Below are positions 10,838 through 20,224 of a stretch of 45,375 nucleotides of DNA, piece by piece. The stretch comes from Mesostigma viride (Eukaryota; Streptophyta; Mesostigmatophyceae; Mesostigmatales; Mesostigmataceae). The stretch spans positions 40,001 through 85,375 of the forward strand of contig RPFO01001350.1 in the NCBI GenBank assembly GCA_009746045.1, written 5' to 3'. The notes under the pieces are model-generated. The model searched no databases and was not told the DNA's origin. It saw only the letters and a program-made list of their open reading frames with translations. Made by a program: the position numbers and the translations under genes. Position 1 is the first letter of the stretch; each line of letters opens with the position of its first letter.

Positions 10838-12383
10838 CCGTGTTGGTCTGTACGGCAGTACGGGGTACTCGGTAAAACCCTTGCGTACTGTATAAATACA
10901 GGTATTTTTGCGAGGGGTAAAAAATACGCGAAAAAACACGCAGTACGGCATACGGGGTATTTTTGAAATTGTGCTAAAAAAGTACGGGGTATTATTGAGG
11001 CCAAGGCTTAAAGTACGGGGTATTCTAAGGATGTGTGACCCTGCATCCAACAAATGTTACTATGTACTATGCTCTCTGCTATTCATTAATGAGCATAATG
11101 GCAGTGACTTGCCACCTGCCACACTTAGATCGACATTGCAATACATCCTTCAAGTACATTTGTATATTGTGGACACGCAAACTATTGACCATCTAACACC
11201 GGTCTCTTTTATTACAATGCATTATTGACAACATAATACATGATTGAATGGTATAATGCACCCAGAGCTCTGGCAGCCTCGATGCAGAGGATGTCATAGC
11301 ACTATAGATGGCAGCTTCGCTGCACAATGACAACAAGTGCATGCCACGAATCCCTAAGAAATAAAATCATTGGCAATGAACCCAGAATTGACCTTCACTG
11401 CTGCGGCAGGTCCATACTTTGCCACTGCCGCGATCATGTTCTTGTACGAGGCACTGGCGGCGACGTGAAACGGAATGCCATTCTCGTAAAAGAAAGAGGC
11501 CTGGGCAAGGCGGACTTCCTGGAGCTGCGCATTGGAAAAGCACTGTGGAATCGTCTTCTGCACTGCCTTGCCAGAGCCACAAGGGCCAGCACCCGGGGCA
11601 GCGGCAGGCAGAAGGGCCTTGGCAACGCGGGCACCGAGCACTGCCTTTTGCTCCTTCTTTTCCAACCGGGCTGCCTCAGCCGCCTGAAGCCTCCCGATCA
11701 GGCCTTCTACATTCCTAGACTGCTGGCAAAATGTGGCTCCCTTGTTGGGGATGTGGCCGAGATGGCCGACAGCGCGATCCTTGCTAAAGTTGCCAGGCCT
11801 GCCGAACTTGTAATCGCACAGCTTGCACGCCTGGCCACCTCTGGCCGACTACCACGTCTTCCCCACTCACGGTCTTTTCCACCTCGTCAATCAGGTGGAG
11901 GTATTGATACTCCTCTCCCCTTTTGACGACTGGAACTCTAGGCATGGTCGCCTCTTTTAGGATTGCCTAGCGCACAATACATGAACCGGCGCACCCGGCA
12001 CCCTCTATTTGCTTTAATTGCGTCTTCACTCTTCTGCGTCTTTCTGGCAGTGCACACGTCCCTAAACCTTATGATTCTGCCATGCATGCTCTGTCCCCTC
12101 GCAGCTTTTCTCCCGCGAATAAAAAATCCTGTCAAAAAATGTAGAAAGGCACACCGTCACGCGTGTACTAGCAAGTAGCTATGCACTCGCTGCAATTTCA
12201 GCAATTTCAGTACCACTGACAGGTCTGGGCCTCTCCCCACCGCGTGACACGTCCACGACCTCCAAAATCGGCTAAGTCCAAAGTGAAAAACAGTGAAAAT
12301 CGTACGGCGTACGCGGTCGAAAGCGTCAGTACCGTGGAATACGGCGTATTTTCATACCCGAGGTGCCGTACGAACCAACACGG
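10838..12383 (-). mobile_element. hAT-type DNA transposon remnant with TIRs and 8-bp target duplication
   Basis: The left end reads CCGTGTTGGTCTGTACGGCA (10838-10857). The right end, reverse-complemented from 12364-12383, is CCGTGTTGGTTCGTACGGCA, so 18 of 20 bases match. The flanks are GACAAGGG (10830-10837) and GACAAGGC (12384-12391), 7 of 8 matching, which fits the 8-bp target duplications typical of hAT. Four direct copies of TACGGGGTA (10859, 10951, 10983, 11014) lie just inside the left end, like hAT subterminal repeats; degenerate TACGGCGTA copies lie near the right end (12303, 12340). The element carries only a transposase N-terminal fragment, so it is probably non-autonomous. Because the flank is itself an AAGGAC-type array, chance matching of the duplication cannot be excluded. 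Confidence 0.75.
11354..11945 (-). pseudogene. hAT transposase N-terminal fragment: BED zinc finger plus DUF659-like segment
   Basis: The reading starts at ATG 11945 (MPRVPVVKRGEEYQYL). After a frameshift near 11845 it gives a BED-type finger, C-K-L-C with distal H and C in HLGHIPNKGATFC. The next part contains FFYENGIPFHVAASASYKN and AAVAKYGP. The FFYENGIPF pattern is characteristic of DUF659 proteins, the hAT-related family. The frame stops at 11354, well before any catalytic DDE or C-terminal dimerisation region, and none is found up to the left terminal repeat. It is therefore a truncated, frameshifted remnant lying within the 1.5-kb element. Confidence 0.75.
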
Positions 12384-12384
12384 G

Positions 12385-14617
12385 ACAAGGCCAAGGCCAA
12401 GGCCAAGGCCAAGGCCAAGGCCAAGGCCAAGGCCAAGGCCAAGGCCAAGGCCAAGGCCAAGGCCAAGGCCAAGGCCAAGGCCAAGGCCAAGGCCAAGGCC
12501 AAGGCCAAGGCCAAGGCCAAGGCCAAGGCCAAGGCCAAGGCCAAGGCCAAGGCCAAGGCCAAGGCCAAGGCCAAGGCCAAGGCCAAGGCCAAGGCCAAGG
12601 CCAAGGCCAAGGCCAAGGCCAAGGCCAAGGCCAAGGCCAAGGCCAAGGACAAGGACAAGGACAAGGACAAGGACAAGGACAAGGACAAGGACAAGGACAA
12701 GGACAAGGACAAGGACAAGGACAAGGACAAGGACAAGGACAAGGACAAGGACAAGGACAAGGACAAGCACAAGGACAAGGACAAGGACAAGGACAAGGTG
12801 CTGGCACAAGGACAAGGACAAGGACAAGGACAAGGACAAGGACAAGGACAAGGACAAGGACAAGGACAAGGACAAGGACAAGGACAAGGACAAGGACAAG
12901 GACAAGGACAAGGACAAGGACAAGGACAAGGACAAGGACAAGGACAAGGACAAGGACAAGGACAAGGACAAGGACAAGGACAAGGACAAGGACAAGGACA
13001 AGGACAAGGACAAGGACAAGGACAAGGACAAGGACAAGGACAAGGACAAGGACAAGGACAAGGACAAGGACAAGGACAAGGACAAGGACAAGGACAAGGA
13101 CAAGGACAAGGACAAGGACAAGGACAAGGACAAGGACAAGGACAAGGACAAGGACAAGGACAAGGACAAGGACAAGGACAAGGACAAGGACAAGGACGAG
13201 GACAAGGACGAGGACAAGCACAAGGACAAGGACAAGGACAAGGACAAGGACAAGGTGCTGGCACAAGGACAAGGACAAGGACAAGGACAAGGACAAGGAC
13301 AAGGACAAGGACAAGGACAAGGACAAGGACAAGGACAAGGACAAGGACAAGGACAAGGACAAGGACAAGGACAAGGACAAGGACAAGGACAAGGACAAGG
13401 ACAAGGACAAGGACAAGGACAAGGACAAGGACAAGGACAAGGACAAGGACAAGGACAAGGACAAGGACAAGGACAAGGACAAGGACAAGGACAAGGACAA
13501 GGACAAGGACAAGGACAAGGACAAGGACAAGGACAAGGACAAGGACAAGGACAAGGACAAGGACAAGGACAAGGTGCTGGCACAAGGACATGGACAAGGA
13601 CAAGGACAAGGACAAGGACAAGGACAAGGACAAGGACAAGGACAAGGACAAGGTGCTGGCACAAGGACATGGACAAGGACAAGGACAAGGACAAGGACAA
13701 GGACAAGGACAAGGACAAGGACAAGGACAAGGACAAGGACAAGGACAAGGACAAGGACAAGGACAAGGACAAGGACAAGGACAAGGACAAGGACAAGGAC
13801 AAGGACAAGGACAAGGACAAGGACAAGGACAAGGACAAGGACAAGGACAAGGACAAGGACAAGGACAAGGACAAGGACAAGGACAAGGACAAGGACAAGG
13901 ACAAGGACAAGGACAAGGACAAGGACAAGGACAAGGACAAGGACAAGGACAAGGACAAGGACAAGGACAAGGACAAGGACAAGGACAAGGACAAGGACGA
14001 GGACAAGAAAATCAAGCAAGAAATGGACAAGGACAAGGACAAGGACAACGTGCTGGCACAAGGACAAGGACAAGGACAAGGACAAGGACAAGGACAAGGA
14101 CAAGGACAAGGACATGGACAAGGTGCTGGCACAAGGACAAGGACAAGCACAAGGACAAGGACAAGCACAAGGACAAGGACAAGGACAAGGACAAGGACAA
14201 GGACAAGGACAAGGACAAGGACAAGGACAAGGACAAGGACAAGGACAAGGACAAGGACAAGGACAAGGACAAGGACAAGGACAAGGACAAGGACAAGGAC
14301 AAGGACAAGGACAAGGACAAGGACAAGGACAAGGACAAGGACAAGGACAAGGACAAGGACAAGGACAAGGACAAGGACAAGGACAAGGACAAGGACAAGG
14401 ACAAGGGCAAGGACAAGGACAAGGACAAGGACAAGGACAAGGACAAGGACAAGGACAAGGACAAGGACAAGGACAAGGACAAGGACAAGGACAAGGACAA
14501 GGACAAGGACAAGGACAAGGACAAGGACAAGGACAAGGACAAGGACAAGGACAAGGACAAGGACAAGGACAAGGACAAGGACAAGGACAAGGACAAGGAC
14601 AAGGACAAGGACAAGGA
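12385..14617. repeat. Hexanucleotide array: (AAGGCC)n then (AAGGAC)n
   Basis: About 43 AAGGCC units (12389-12648) switch abruptly to over 300 AAGGAC units. The second part is interrupted by GGTGCTGGCAC islands near 12797, 13252, 13572, 13651, 14044 and 14121, and by an island around 14004-14030 containing GAAAATCAAGCAAGAAATGG. Neither hexamer makes a stop codon in any of six frames, so frames of 400 to 870 codons (KDKD, GQGQ, RTRT, VLVL, SLSL, PCPC) are artefacts. It starts at the right edge of the hAT element. Confidence 0.97.
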
Positions 14618-14655
14618 TGGCGCAAGAAAATCACATCTTTGTGCGTAACACCTAC

Positions 14656-14953
14656 CCGGGCAGCTGGCAGTGTCTGGTGGGTTGCTTTTCCAGTTGCTGC
14701 CGTCGCGGCATCGGAACCCGATGACCCAGAAGCCGCCGATTTCCTCCGCTCCTTCGCCGCCTTTGCTGCATGAGCGCCGCGCGCCTCTTGCCCCGACGAT
14801 GGTGCGGGGGAGGGGGCATTTTCTGTGCTGCCGCTGCAGCTTCCGACGGCGCGGAAGGGCCGGCGGCGGGAGGGGCAACACCGGTGGCGGCGGAGAGCCC
14901 GGCGGCGGGGGCGCCGGCGGAGGGGAACGCGGGTGGTTGTGCGTACAAGCACG
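14656..14953 (-). CDS. Candidate internal exon, Ala/Pro/Ser-rich
   Basis: This GC-rich block is bounded by an acceptor-like GTGTCACAG at 14954 and a donor GTAGGT starting at 14655. The downstream part reads AAKAAKERRKSAASGSSGSD and ends at the donor in phase 0. The upstream part reads best in another frame (AQPPAFPSAGAPAAG), so a frameshift is needed. Phase 0 would allow direct splicing to the exon at 10150. That would place the hexanucleotide array, the hAT element and a palindrome array in one intron of about 4.5 kb. This is an inference: low-complexity GC-rich DNA can look coding by chance. Confidence 0.3.
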
Positions 14954-15479
14954 CTGTGACACGCAGACGACAAAGAAGAAATCCGCCGAATATGTTAGCA
15001 AGCGGTGCGGTGCAGCACACACACCTGACAAAGCTAATAGGTCAACCCTTAAAACCGTGTCCAACTGCCCGCTATAAAAACCGGGCAATGGTCACTTTCC
15101 ATGATAATGTCCACAAACCAACCTAATAGTTAGTTATGGTCCATTATAGGACACAAGCACACACATATATTCACCACCTTGGGGGTCATGTCATTGGTCA
15201 TATTGCAATGTCCTATGGGTGCCAAATATAGCACCCCCTGACAGAAAGGAAGCTAGTAAAGGGCTCATGAACACCAAGGTTGCATGTGGAGGAGCAGGGA
15301 CCCAGCTGCAAGCTCTAACAATAAATGCCCACTACAAATAGCGGACAGTTTGCTTTGTGACACCTGCTAGCATTACAAAGCTCAATTCTCATCCCGTAGC
15401 AACAAAAATGTAATGTCCGCTGTAAATATCACTCAAAACGGCTAAAGGGTTAAAACGAAGTTGTAGTTGTTTTGCGGCA
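14954..15479. other. Non-coding spacer
   Basis: Apart from a pyrimidine-rich acceptor-like stretch near 14954-14990 (minus strand), no exon, repeat or RNA gene is visible. Phrases such as ATGGTCCATTATAGGACA and ACTGCCCGCTATAAA occur once each. A TATAAA sits at 15073 without a supported transcript. Confidence 0.4.
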
Positions 15480-15598
15480 TCAAGTTTCAAAGTACGTACT
15501 GGGATACCCTTCGCCAGCCTGCTTGGCATCCAGGATAAGATCTTGGAACCAGTAAGGGGGCTTCGCTTGCTGCGGCAGATGGTGCAATCCATTGTGAT
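15480..15598 (-). CDS. Candidate terminal exon of an unrecognised gene
   Basis: The minus strand has an acceptor GCGCGCAG at 15599-15606 followed by a 39-residue reading ending in TGA at 15480. It contains LPQQAKPPYWFQDL and DAKQAGEGYPSTYF, which looks like a genuine folded C-terminus rather than repeat translation. The 78-bp tandem repeat lies directly upstream and would be intronic. The exon is too short for me to assign a family, and the upstream exons were not found. Confidence 0.4.
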
Positions 15599-15639
15599 CT
15601 GCGCGCAAAACATACACAAACAACCAAACCCTCATAGGT

Positions 15640-16110
15640 TGAGCAATCCACAAAATCATGCCATTACTGTAACAACATGGGCAAAGCATACACAAACGAA
15701 CAACCATCATAGATTGAGCTAACAATCCAGAAAATCATGCCATTACTGTAACAACATGGGCAAAGCATACACAAACGAACAACCATCATAGATTGAGCTA
15801 GCAATCCACAACATTATGCCATTACTGTAACAACATGGGCAAAGCATACACAAACGAACAACCATCATAGATTGAGCTAGCAATCCACAACATCATGCCA
15901 TTACTGTAACAACATGGGCAAAGCATACACAAACGAACAACCATCATAGATTGAGCTAGCAATCCACAACATCATGCCATTACTGTAACAACATGGGCAA
16001 AGCATACACAAACGAACAACCATCATAGATAGAGCAATCCACAACATCATGCCATTAATGTAATAACATGGGCAAAACATACACAAACAAATAGCCATGA
16101 TAGGGCATTA
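15640..16110. repeat. ~78-bp tandem repeat, about six units
   Basis: Each unit contains TCATGCCATTACTGTAACAA, CATGGGCAAAGCATACACAA and a TCATAGATTGAGCTAGCAAT box. Central units are nearly identical; edge units (15600-15655 and 16030-16110) are diverged. It lacks the CCAACGGCCGTTGG palindrome. Confidence 0.92.
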
Positions 16111-16214
16111 AGAGAATAGCCATGATTGGGGCAATAAGAGAATTTTTTTGTTCAATTCAATGATCACAATTTATGCACACAGTCGATGCATTCATAAATG
16201 AGGCAGGTTCTTCC

Positions 16215-16687
16215 GAAAATTGGCTCCGTCGTAGAGTGTCAACGGCCAACTTGCAAACACGCACGTTACATGATATACATCCTAGTCATTATGGTCCTAT
16301 ACAAACGCCAGAAGGGCCTAATACCGGTTTAATTGGATCTTTAGCTACGCATAGTAAAGTAAATGAATATGTTTTCCTGTCCTTTTTATACATTACAAAA
16401 AAATCAAGTAATTAAAAGTGAAATACCTATTTTTATACCTCCAGATCAACAAGATCAATTTAAATTCGCCCCAGAATATTTATTACTTTCTTGTTACTCT
16501 AGTGTTGAAAATAATTATGTTCCTGTGCGATATAAACCAGAATTTAGTAGTAAAGCAGAAGAAGTCGATTATTTGGGGATTTCTCTAACGCAAGCTTCAA
16601 TAGCTACTTCATTTATTCCCTTGGTGGAACATGATGATGCAAACCGAGCATTAATGGGTTGTAATATGCAAAGACAAGCAGTTCCAT
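16215..16687 (+). pseudogene. rpoB: Plastid rpoB fragment inserted in nuclear DNA (NUPT)
   Basis: Translation gives [27 protein letters not shown] and, one frame over, [20 protein letters not shown]. These are hallmark segments of the beta subunit of bacterial-type RNA polymerase as encoded in plastids. Three residues normally present between HYG and PI (R-x-C) are missing, which is a 9-bp in-frame deletion, and a frameshift lies near 16370. Homology starts after about 16215 and stops abruptly after Q-A-V-P at 16687, so only about 155 codons of a gene of over 1,000 remain. The fragment is clearly AT-richer than its surroundings. It indicates a plastid-bearing organism. An assembly chimera is the alternative. 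Confidence 0.9.
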
Positions 16688-16925
16688 GACACCAAGGTTG
16701 AGACTTACATGCATGGGACAAGAAAAACCTCGTTGCAAGGGTTGAAACAATAACGAAATTGTATGACCACAGACACATAAAATGGAAGGCTTGCTCAGTA
16801 TTATTATTTACCCATCAATCAATTTTAAAGGCAAGGAAATGTTGAAATACGGACGACCGTCCCAAGTTCGCCAGCATTAACAAAAGCATTTCTGTGACAA
16901 GAACAGTGGGCGACCATTCCCATTA

Positions 16926-17707
16926 TTATCTTTTCCTCGTTTGTTTCTTCCCCTTCCCGGACTCGCATTCATAAGCGACGTCCGCCATCCCCAAACGATG
17001 CAAAATTTTGTTGGAGCTCTGCATCTTCTCCAACAGTTCTTGATCCGATTCCTCCTTTGCACGACGCGCTTCCTCTGCCTTCGCCTTTGCGGCCTCCACA
17101 TCTGCATCTATATCCGCCTTCACCACCATCCTGATCAAACGGTCCCGCTCCTCAGGCCTCTTCGGCAGTCCCACCGGCTCTGCGGCAAGAAGAAGCTCCA
17201 AAATATCCTTGTGCAGTCTTTGTGCTTCCACAAATCCTAGCTGCGTCATCAAGGTGTACGCGCATTCCGCGCCACACCCTGCAAGGAATCCCCCATGGTA
17301 ACGTTATGCCCATGAGCAAACCCGTACGCGCTGTCCCCCTCTTCCAAAATCTCGAGTCCCTGCCTGTCGAGGCGCACCAGCTCAACTTTCCGTTCCCCAG
17401 TGTGCGTTGCCGTGAAGTGGAGGACCGAGCGTGTCATTCCGGTCTTCCCCATCAACATCTGCAAACTTGCTACGTATGCGATCCCACGAGCGCACACGTC
17501 CTCCAACTTCTCGGCAAAAGGTAGATGTGTCTTGCAATACACATCCAATCCCTCCAGTGGTCTATCACATCTAAGAAATCCACACCCCCCGTATGGATCC
17601 TTGGCATGTTGGTACTCGAGGTCGTGCTCTTGTAGGAACTTATAATGTTCCGCGCACAGTCCCTCGACCCTTACGGGCTCCGTACAGATTTTGCATTTCG
17701 TTGCCAT
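16926..17707 (-). CDS. Zinc-motif protein with paired C-x2-C/H motifs and coiled-coil tail (frameshifted)
   Basis: ATG 17707 directly follows GCGCAG. The N-terminus has C-K-I-C...L-C-A-E-H-Y, a compact zinc motif of the CxxC-x(8)-CxxH type found in phage and HNH-like proteins. A second copy follows at about residues 40-60 (C-G-F-L-R-C...Y-C-K-T-H). The frame breaks at a GGGGG run near 17290. The next frame continues plausibly (FLAGCGAECAYTLMTQLGFV) into a charged helical region (EAAKAKAEEARRAKEE) and a basic C-terminus (KGKKQTRKR). Related to the proteins at 18506 and 19895. Function unknown; the motif suggests nucleic-acid or protein binding. It is the one gene of the cluster's paired-motif family with no palindrome near its start. 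Confidence 0.6.
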
Positions 17708-17933
17708 CTGCGCAATTGCCATGAGTCCCATACAGCAGCCATTGTATAACAGGGGCAATGAGCACCGTCAGAACCCCCTCTGGCGTCTTTCTCACACAAT
17801 TCTCAATCTAGTCTTTTTGTGCAATAATTGTTGGTTCAAAGAAGGTCCGTTCAAAGAAGTTTTATGAGACAAAATAAATTAGTTTCAATTACACGGATCA
17901 GATTAATCAAATCATATTTTCTCCGTCTCTTTC

Positions 17934-18506
17934 TTACTGAGCAATTCTGTCCATCCTGCCCCTCTTTGCCGGCTTCTCATCAATCTCCTCATCAAAATCA
18001 CACACACGTCTAATCTGCTGTCTAATCTGCTCTACCAACCCCCCCTTGCGCATCAGGTCTTTCACCTCCCCCTTCAAGAGCGCTGTCACGAGTCGCGCGC
18101 ACTCATACGCGGACTCCGTGGCCATGTCCCTTCCCATATCATGCCACACTTTGGCCGTTGGACAGTCGGGATGGTCTCCCATGTAAGCCCACACATGCCT
18201 TGGCGGCTTGTCCTCTCCGCCTATCCCCTCTCCAGGTCGCATCTGTCCCACCTCCTCTATCACCCACTCTGCATCACGCAGCATGAATCGAGGCTTCTTG
18301 TCAACATAGTACAAGACCAAAACCATGTTGTTGGGCCAAGGCTTCCACTTTTTCGTCACGATGTGACGGTCAATCGTCATCAGCCCGCTCTCGATTTCGG
18401 CAAACAACGCCCCCCATACGTCAGAATGCTTGGGACAGAACCACTCGCTGTCCGTCGGCATTCCTTCCCATTGACAATCCGGATGTTCGCATCGAATGGG
18501 GTCCAT
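17934..18506 (-). CDS. Zinc-motif protein of the local cluster
   Basis: I take ATG 18506, directly after TGTGCACAG, giving about 190 residues. A longer reading from a TTG inside the upstream palindrome adds a cysteine-rich stretch (CVCGWCKKYRC). The N-terminus has C-E-H-P-D-C...F-C-P-K-H, the same C-x4-C-x(n)-C-x2-H motif as its neighbours. The middle is hydrophobic/aromatic (NNMVLVLYYVDKK) and the C-terminus basic (KPAKRGR). A CAACGGCCGTTG palindrome lies 55 nt before the ATG. No frameshift is needed. Function unknown; probably a divergent paralog of the genes at 17707 and 19895. Confidence 0.65.
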   Translation of the reverse strand: MDPIRCEHPDCQWEGMPTDSEWFCPKHSDVWGALFAEIESGLMTIDRHIVTKKWKPWPNNMVLVLYYVDKKPRFMLRDAEWVIEEVGQMRPGEGIGGEDKPPRHVWAYMGDHPDCPTAKVWHDMGRDMATESAYECARLVTALLKGEVKDLMRKGGLVEQIRQQIRRVCDFDEEIDEKPAKRGRMDRIAQ

Positions 18507-18560
18507 CTGTGCACATCGATATTTTTTACACCACCCGCAAACGCACGCATTCAGCAGGGT

Positions 18561-18572
18561 CAACGGCCGTTG
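18561..18572. promoter_or_regulatory. Leader palindrome CAACGGCCGTTG, 55 nt before ATG 18506
   Basis: A perfect palindrome in the leader of the minus-strand zinc-motif gene. A second copy lies at about 18596-18609. Each half contains the AACGG core of MYB3R-type sites. A regulatory role is inferred from recurrence only. Confidence 0.4.
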
Positions 18573-18699
18573 GCCCTGTTAAATTCCACACACCCAACGG
18601 CCGTTGGCCTTAGACGCACAAAACTTGACACCATCAGGCGATTTTTTCCAAATGATTCTTCTTTATTAAATAAATTTACATTCATCCTAAAATCACATT

Positions 18700-19044
18700 C
18701 TAGTCAACATCCTCCCCATCTTTAGTGGGTTGCATTCGACCCCAATTGTCGTTCATAAAACTGACCAAAACATGAGCCGGAGTCCCCACATCCTCCTCAC
18801 GCCTCAATTTACGCAATACACCTTTAGCAATTCCACCATACCCATCAACCTCCGACATCATCATGCCCACGCCATCAAGACGTTCAGCGTGCAATTGCCC
18901 GTCCTCTTCGAGAACCAGATCGGGCAGGTCTTCCAGTTCGGCCTCCACAATCTCTATCAGGTTTTCCTTTGTAGTCTCCCCCCCTTCCTTTCCTTCTTTT
19001 CCGCACTCCATCCTACACCCTGCCCCTGCACAACCGACGTCCAT
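18700..19044 (-). CDS. Small acidic hypothetical protein (114 aa)
   Basis: Starts at ATG 19044 (MDVGCAGAGCRMECGK) with a cysteine-containing N-terminus, then a Lys/Gly/Glu stretch and a strongly acidic helix-like part (EIVEAELEDLPDLVLEEDG). It ends KDGEDVD. A palindrome (19090-19101) lies 46 nt upstream, as for its neighbours. The frame is intact and in the same orientation as the cluster. The residual N-terminal cysteines could be a reduced zinc motif. Function unknown. Confidence 0.5.
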   Translation of the reverse strand: MDVGCAGAGCRMECGKEGKEGGETTKENLIEIVEAELEDLPDLVLEEDGQLHAERLDGVGMMMSEVDGYGGIAKGVLRKLRREEDVGTPAHVLVSFMNDNWGRMQPTKDGEDVD

Positions 19045-19089
19045 GGCAAGTTAAGAAACGGACTCAGCTCACAGGACATTTTGCAAGTC

Positions 19090-19101
19090 CAACGGCCGTT
19101 G
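19090..19101. promoter_or_regulatory. Leader palindrome, 46 nt before ATG 19044
   Basis: CAACGGCCGTTG, flanked as CCAACGGCCGTTGG. A single copy in the spacer between two minus-strand genes. Confidence 0.4.
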
Positions 19102-19115
19102 GCGACCAAAAACAC

Positions 19116-19895
19116 CTAGTCGCATGCATTCCTTGCTCTCTCCACCAAAGCAGAGGCCAGGACGACCCTTTCCACGACCTTTTCAATTTCCTCCCCCTCA
19201 GCATCAGCAACAACGGTCATGGCAAATCGGGCTTGGCGCTTAACCCCCGATGCCAGAACGGCAGCCATCTCCACACGAGTTTTTGAGACTTCAACAGGTA
19301 CAGGCAATTCGCCGACCACAAAAGTAAGCCTTGCGAGGTGCGGGACCCACCAATCACCTTCCAAAAATCCGCAACCCCATCCAATCATGAAATACAACAA
19401 CAGGTCTGCGCCCATGGCGCCTGCGATATCCAAGTCGTCATGCGAAACAATCGCATGCACGTCATCCTCCGAGCACAGCATCCATGTAAAAACGGCGTCC
19501 CCGAAACCTTGGCAGTAGGCATACGAGTCAAAGTCAGGGTGATTCAACATCCATTCCCGCGACCTGACCGCCATTCTTTCCAGACTTCCAGCACCGTCCA
19601 CCTCAAAACTCAGGACAAGAGGTCCACCAGCACTGGACTCGCCATGCACAAACAACAAGCCTCCTTTGATCACCTCTTGCATCTCCCCTGACAACTTGGC
19701 GTGTCCATCACAAAAAGGCATGCAATCCGTCCCGAATGGAAGCTGGCAATCCCGGGCGATACATCCCCCCTTTTTTGCAAACAAATCCTTCACCCTCCCT
19801 GCCATTCCCGTTCGCACGCTGACATGACGCACGCACAAGTCATCCCCTCCTGCTCTCGCTTCCTGGCACCACGCAACCGTGCATTTGACCGCCAT
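19116..19895 (-). CDS. Zinc-motif protein with two C-x4-C-x(n)-C-x2-H motifs (260 codons)
   Basis: ATG 19895 directly follows GGTCGCAG. Two motifs open the protein: C-T-V-A-W-C with L-C-V-R-H (about residues 4-22) and C-I-A-R-D-C with F-C-D-G-H (about 41-62). The rest is an uninterrupted globular region with hydrophobic and acidic segments (DLLLYFMIGWGCGFLEGDWW) and a helical C-terminus ending RARNACD. The whole frame is intact, which makes this the best-preserved member of the family. The leader contains a palindrome 41 nt before the ATG, in the same leader cassette as the two genes upstream. The motif resembles short zinc knuckles of HNH and phage proteins, but no catalytic HNH residues are evident. 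Function unknown. Confidence 0.68.
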   Translation of the reverse strand: MAVKCTVAWCQEARAGGDDLCVRHVSVRTGMAGRVKDLFAKKGGCIARDCQLPFGTDCMPFCDGHAKLSGEMQEVIKGGLLFVHGESSAGGPLVLSFEVDGAGSLERMAVRSREWMLNHPDFDSYAYCQGFGDAVFTWMLCSEDDVHAIVSHDDLDIAGAMGADLLLYFMIGWGCGFLEGDWWVPHLARLTFVVGELPVPVEVSKTRVEMAAVLASGVKRQARFAMTVVADAEGEEIEKVVERVVLASALVERARNACD

Positions 19896-19935
19896 CTGCG
19901 ACCACCAACACCGTTTGATACACATTTCTCACCGT

Positions 19936-19947
19936 CAACGGCCGTTG
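19936..19947. promoter_or_regulatory. Leader palindrome, 41 nt before ATG 19895
   Basis: CAACGGCCGTTG in leader cassette 1. On the minus strand it is followed by ACGGTGAGAAATG (donor-like GTGAG) and ends at GCAG directly before the ATG. Confidence 0.45.
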
Positions 19948-20224
19948 GCTTGAAACAACAAGAATGATTTATTACGCCCACGAAAATCACACCATTTTCC
20001 AGCCTCCAACAGCCGTTGGCGCACGAAAAATGCACAAAAAAAATTTTTATTATGCATTTATTGATTACATCCATAGTGCCCAACTTTCCAGCTGCCAACG
20101 GCCGTTGGCGCAGAGAAAATCAAACCCTAATTTGCAGGTTCCAACGGCCGTTGGCGCAAAGAAAATCAAACCCTAATTTGCAGGTTCCAACGGCCGTTGG
20201 CGCAAGAAAATCACACCCAACACT

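Noticed and set aside
12244-14973. Very long open frames (400-870 codons) on both strands
   Set aside because: They are translations of AAGGCC/AAGGAC repeats, which lack stop codons in all six frames.
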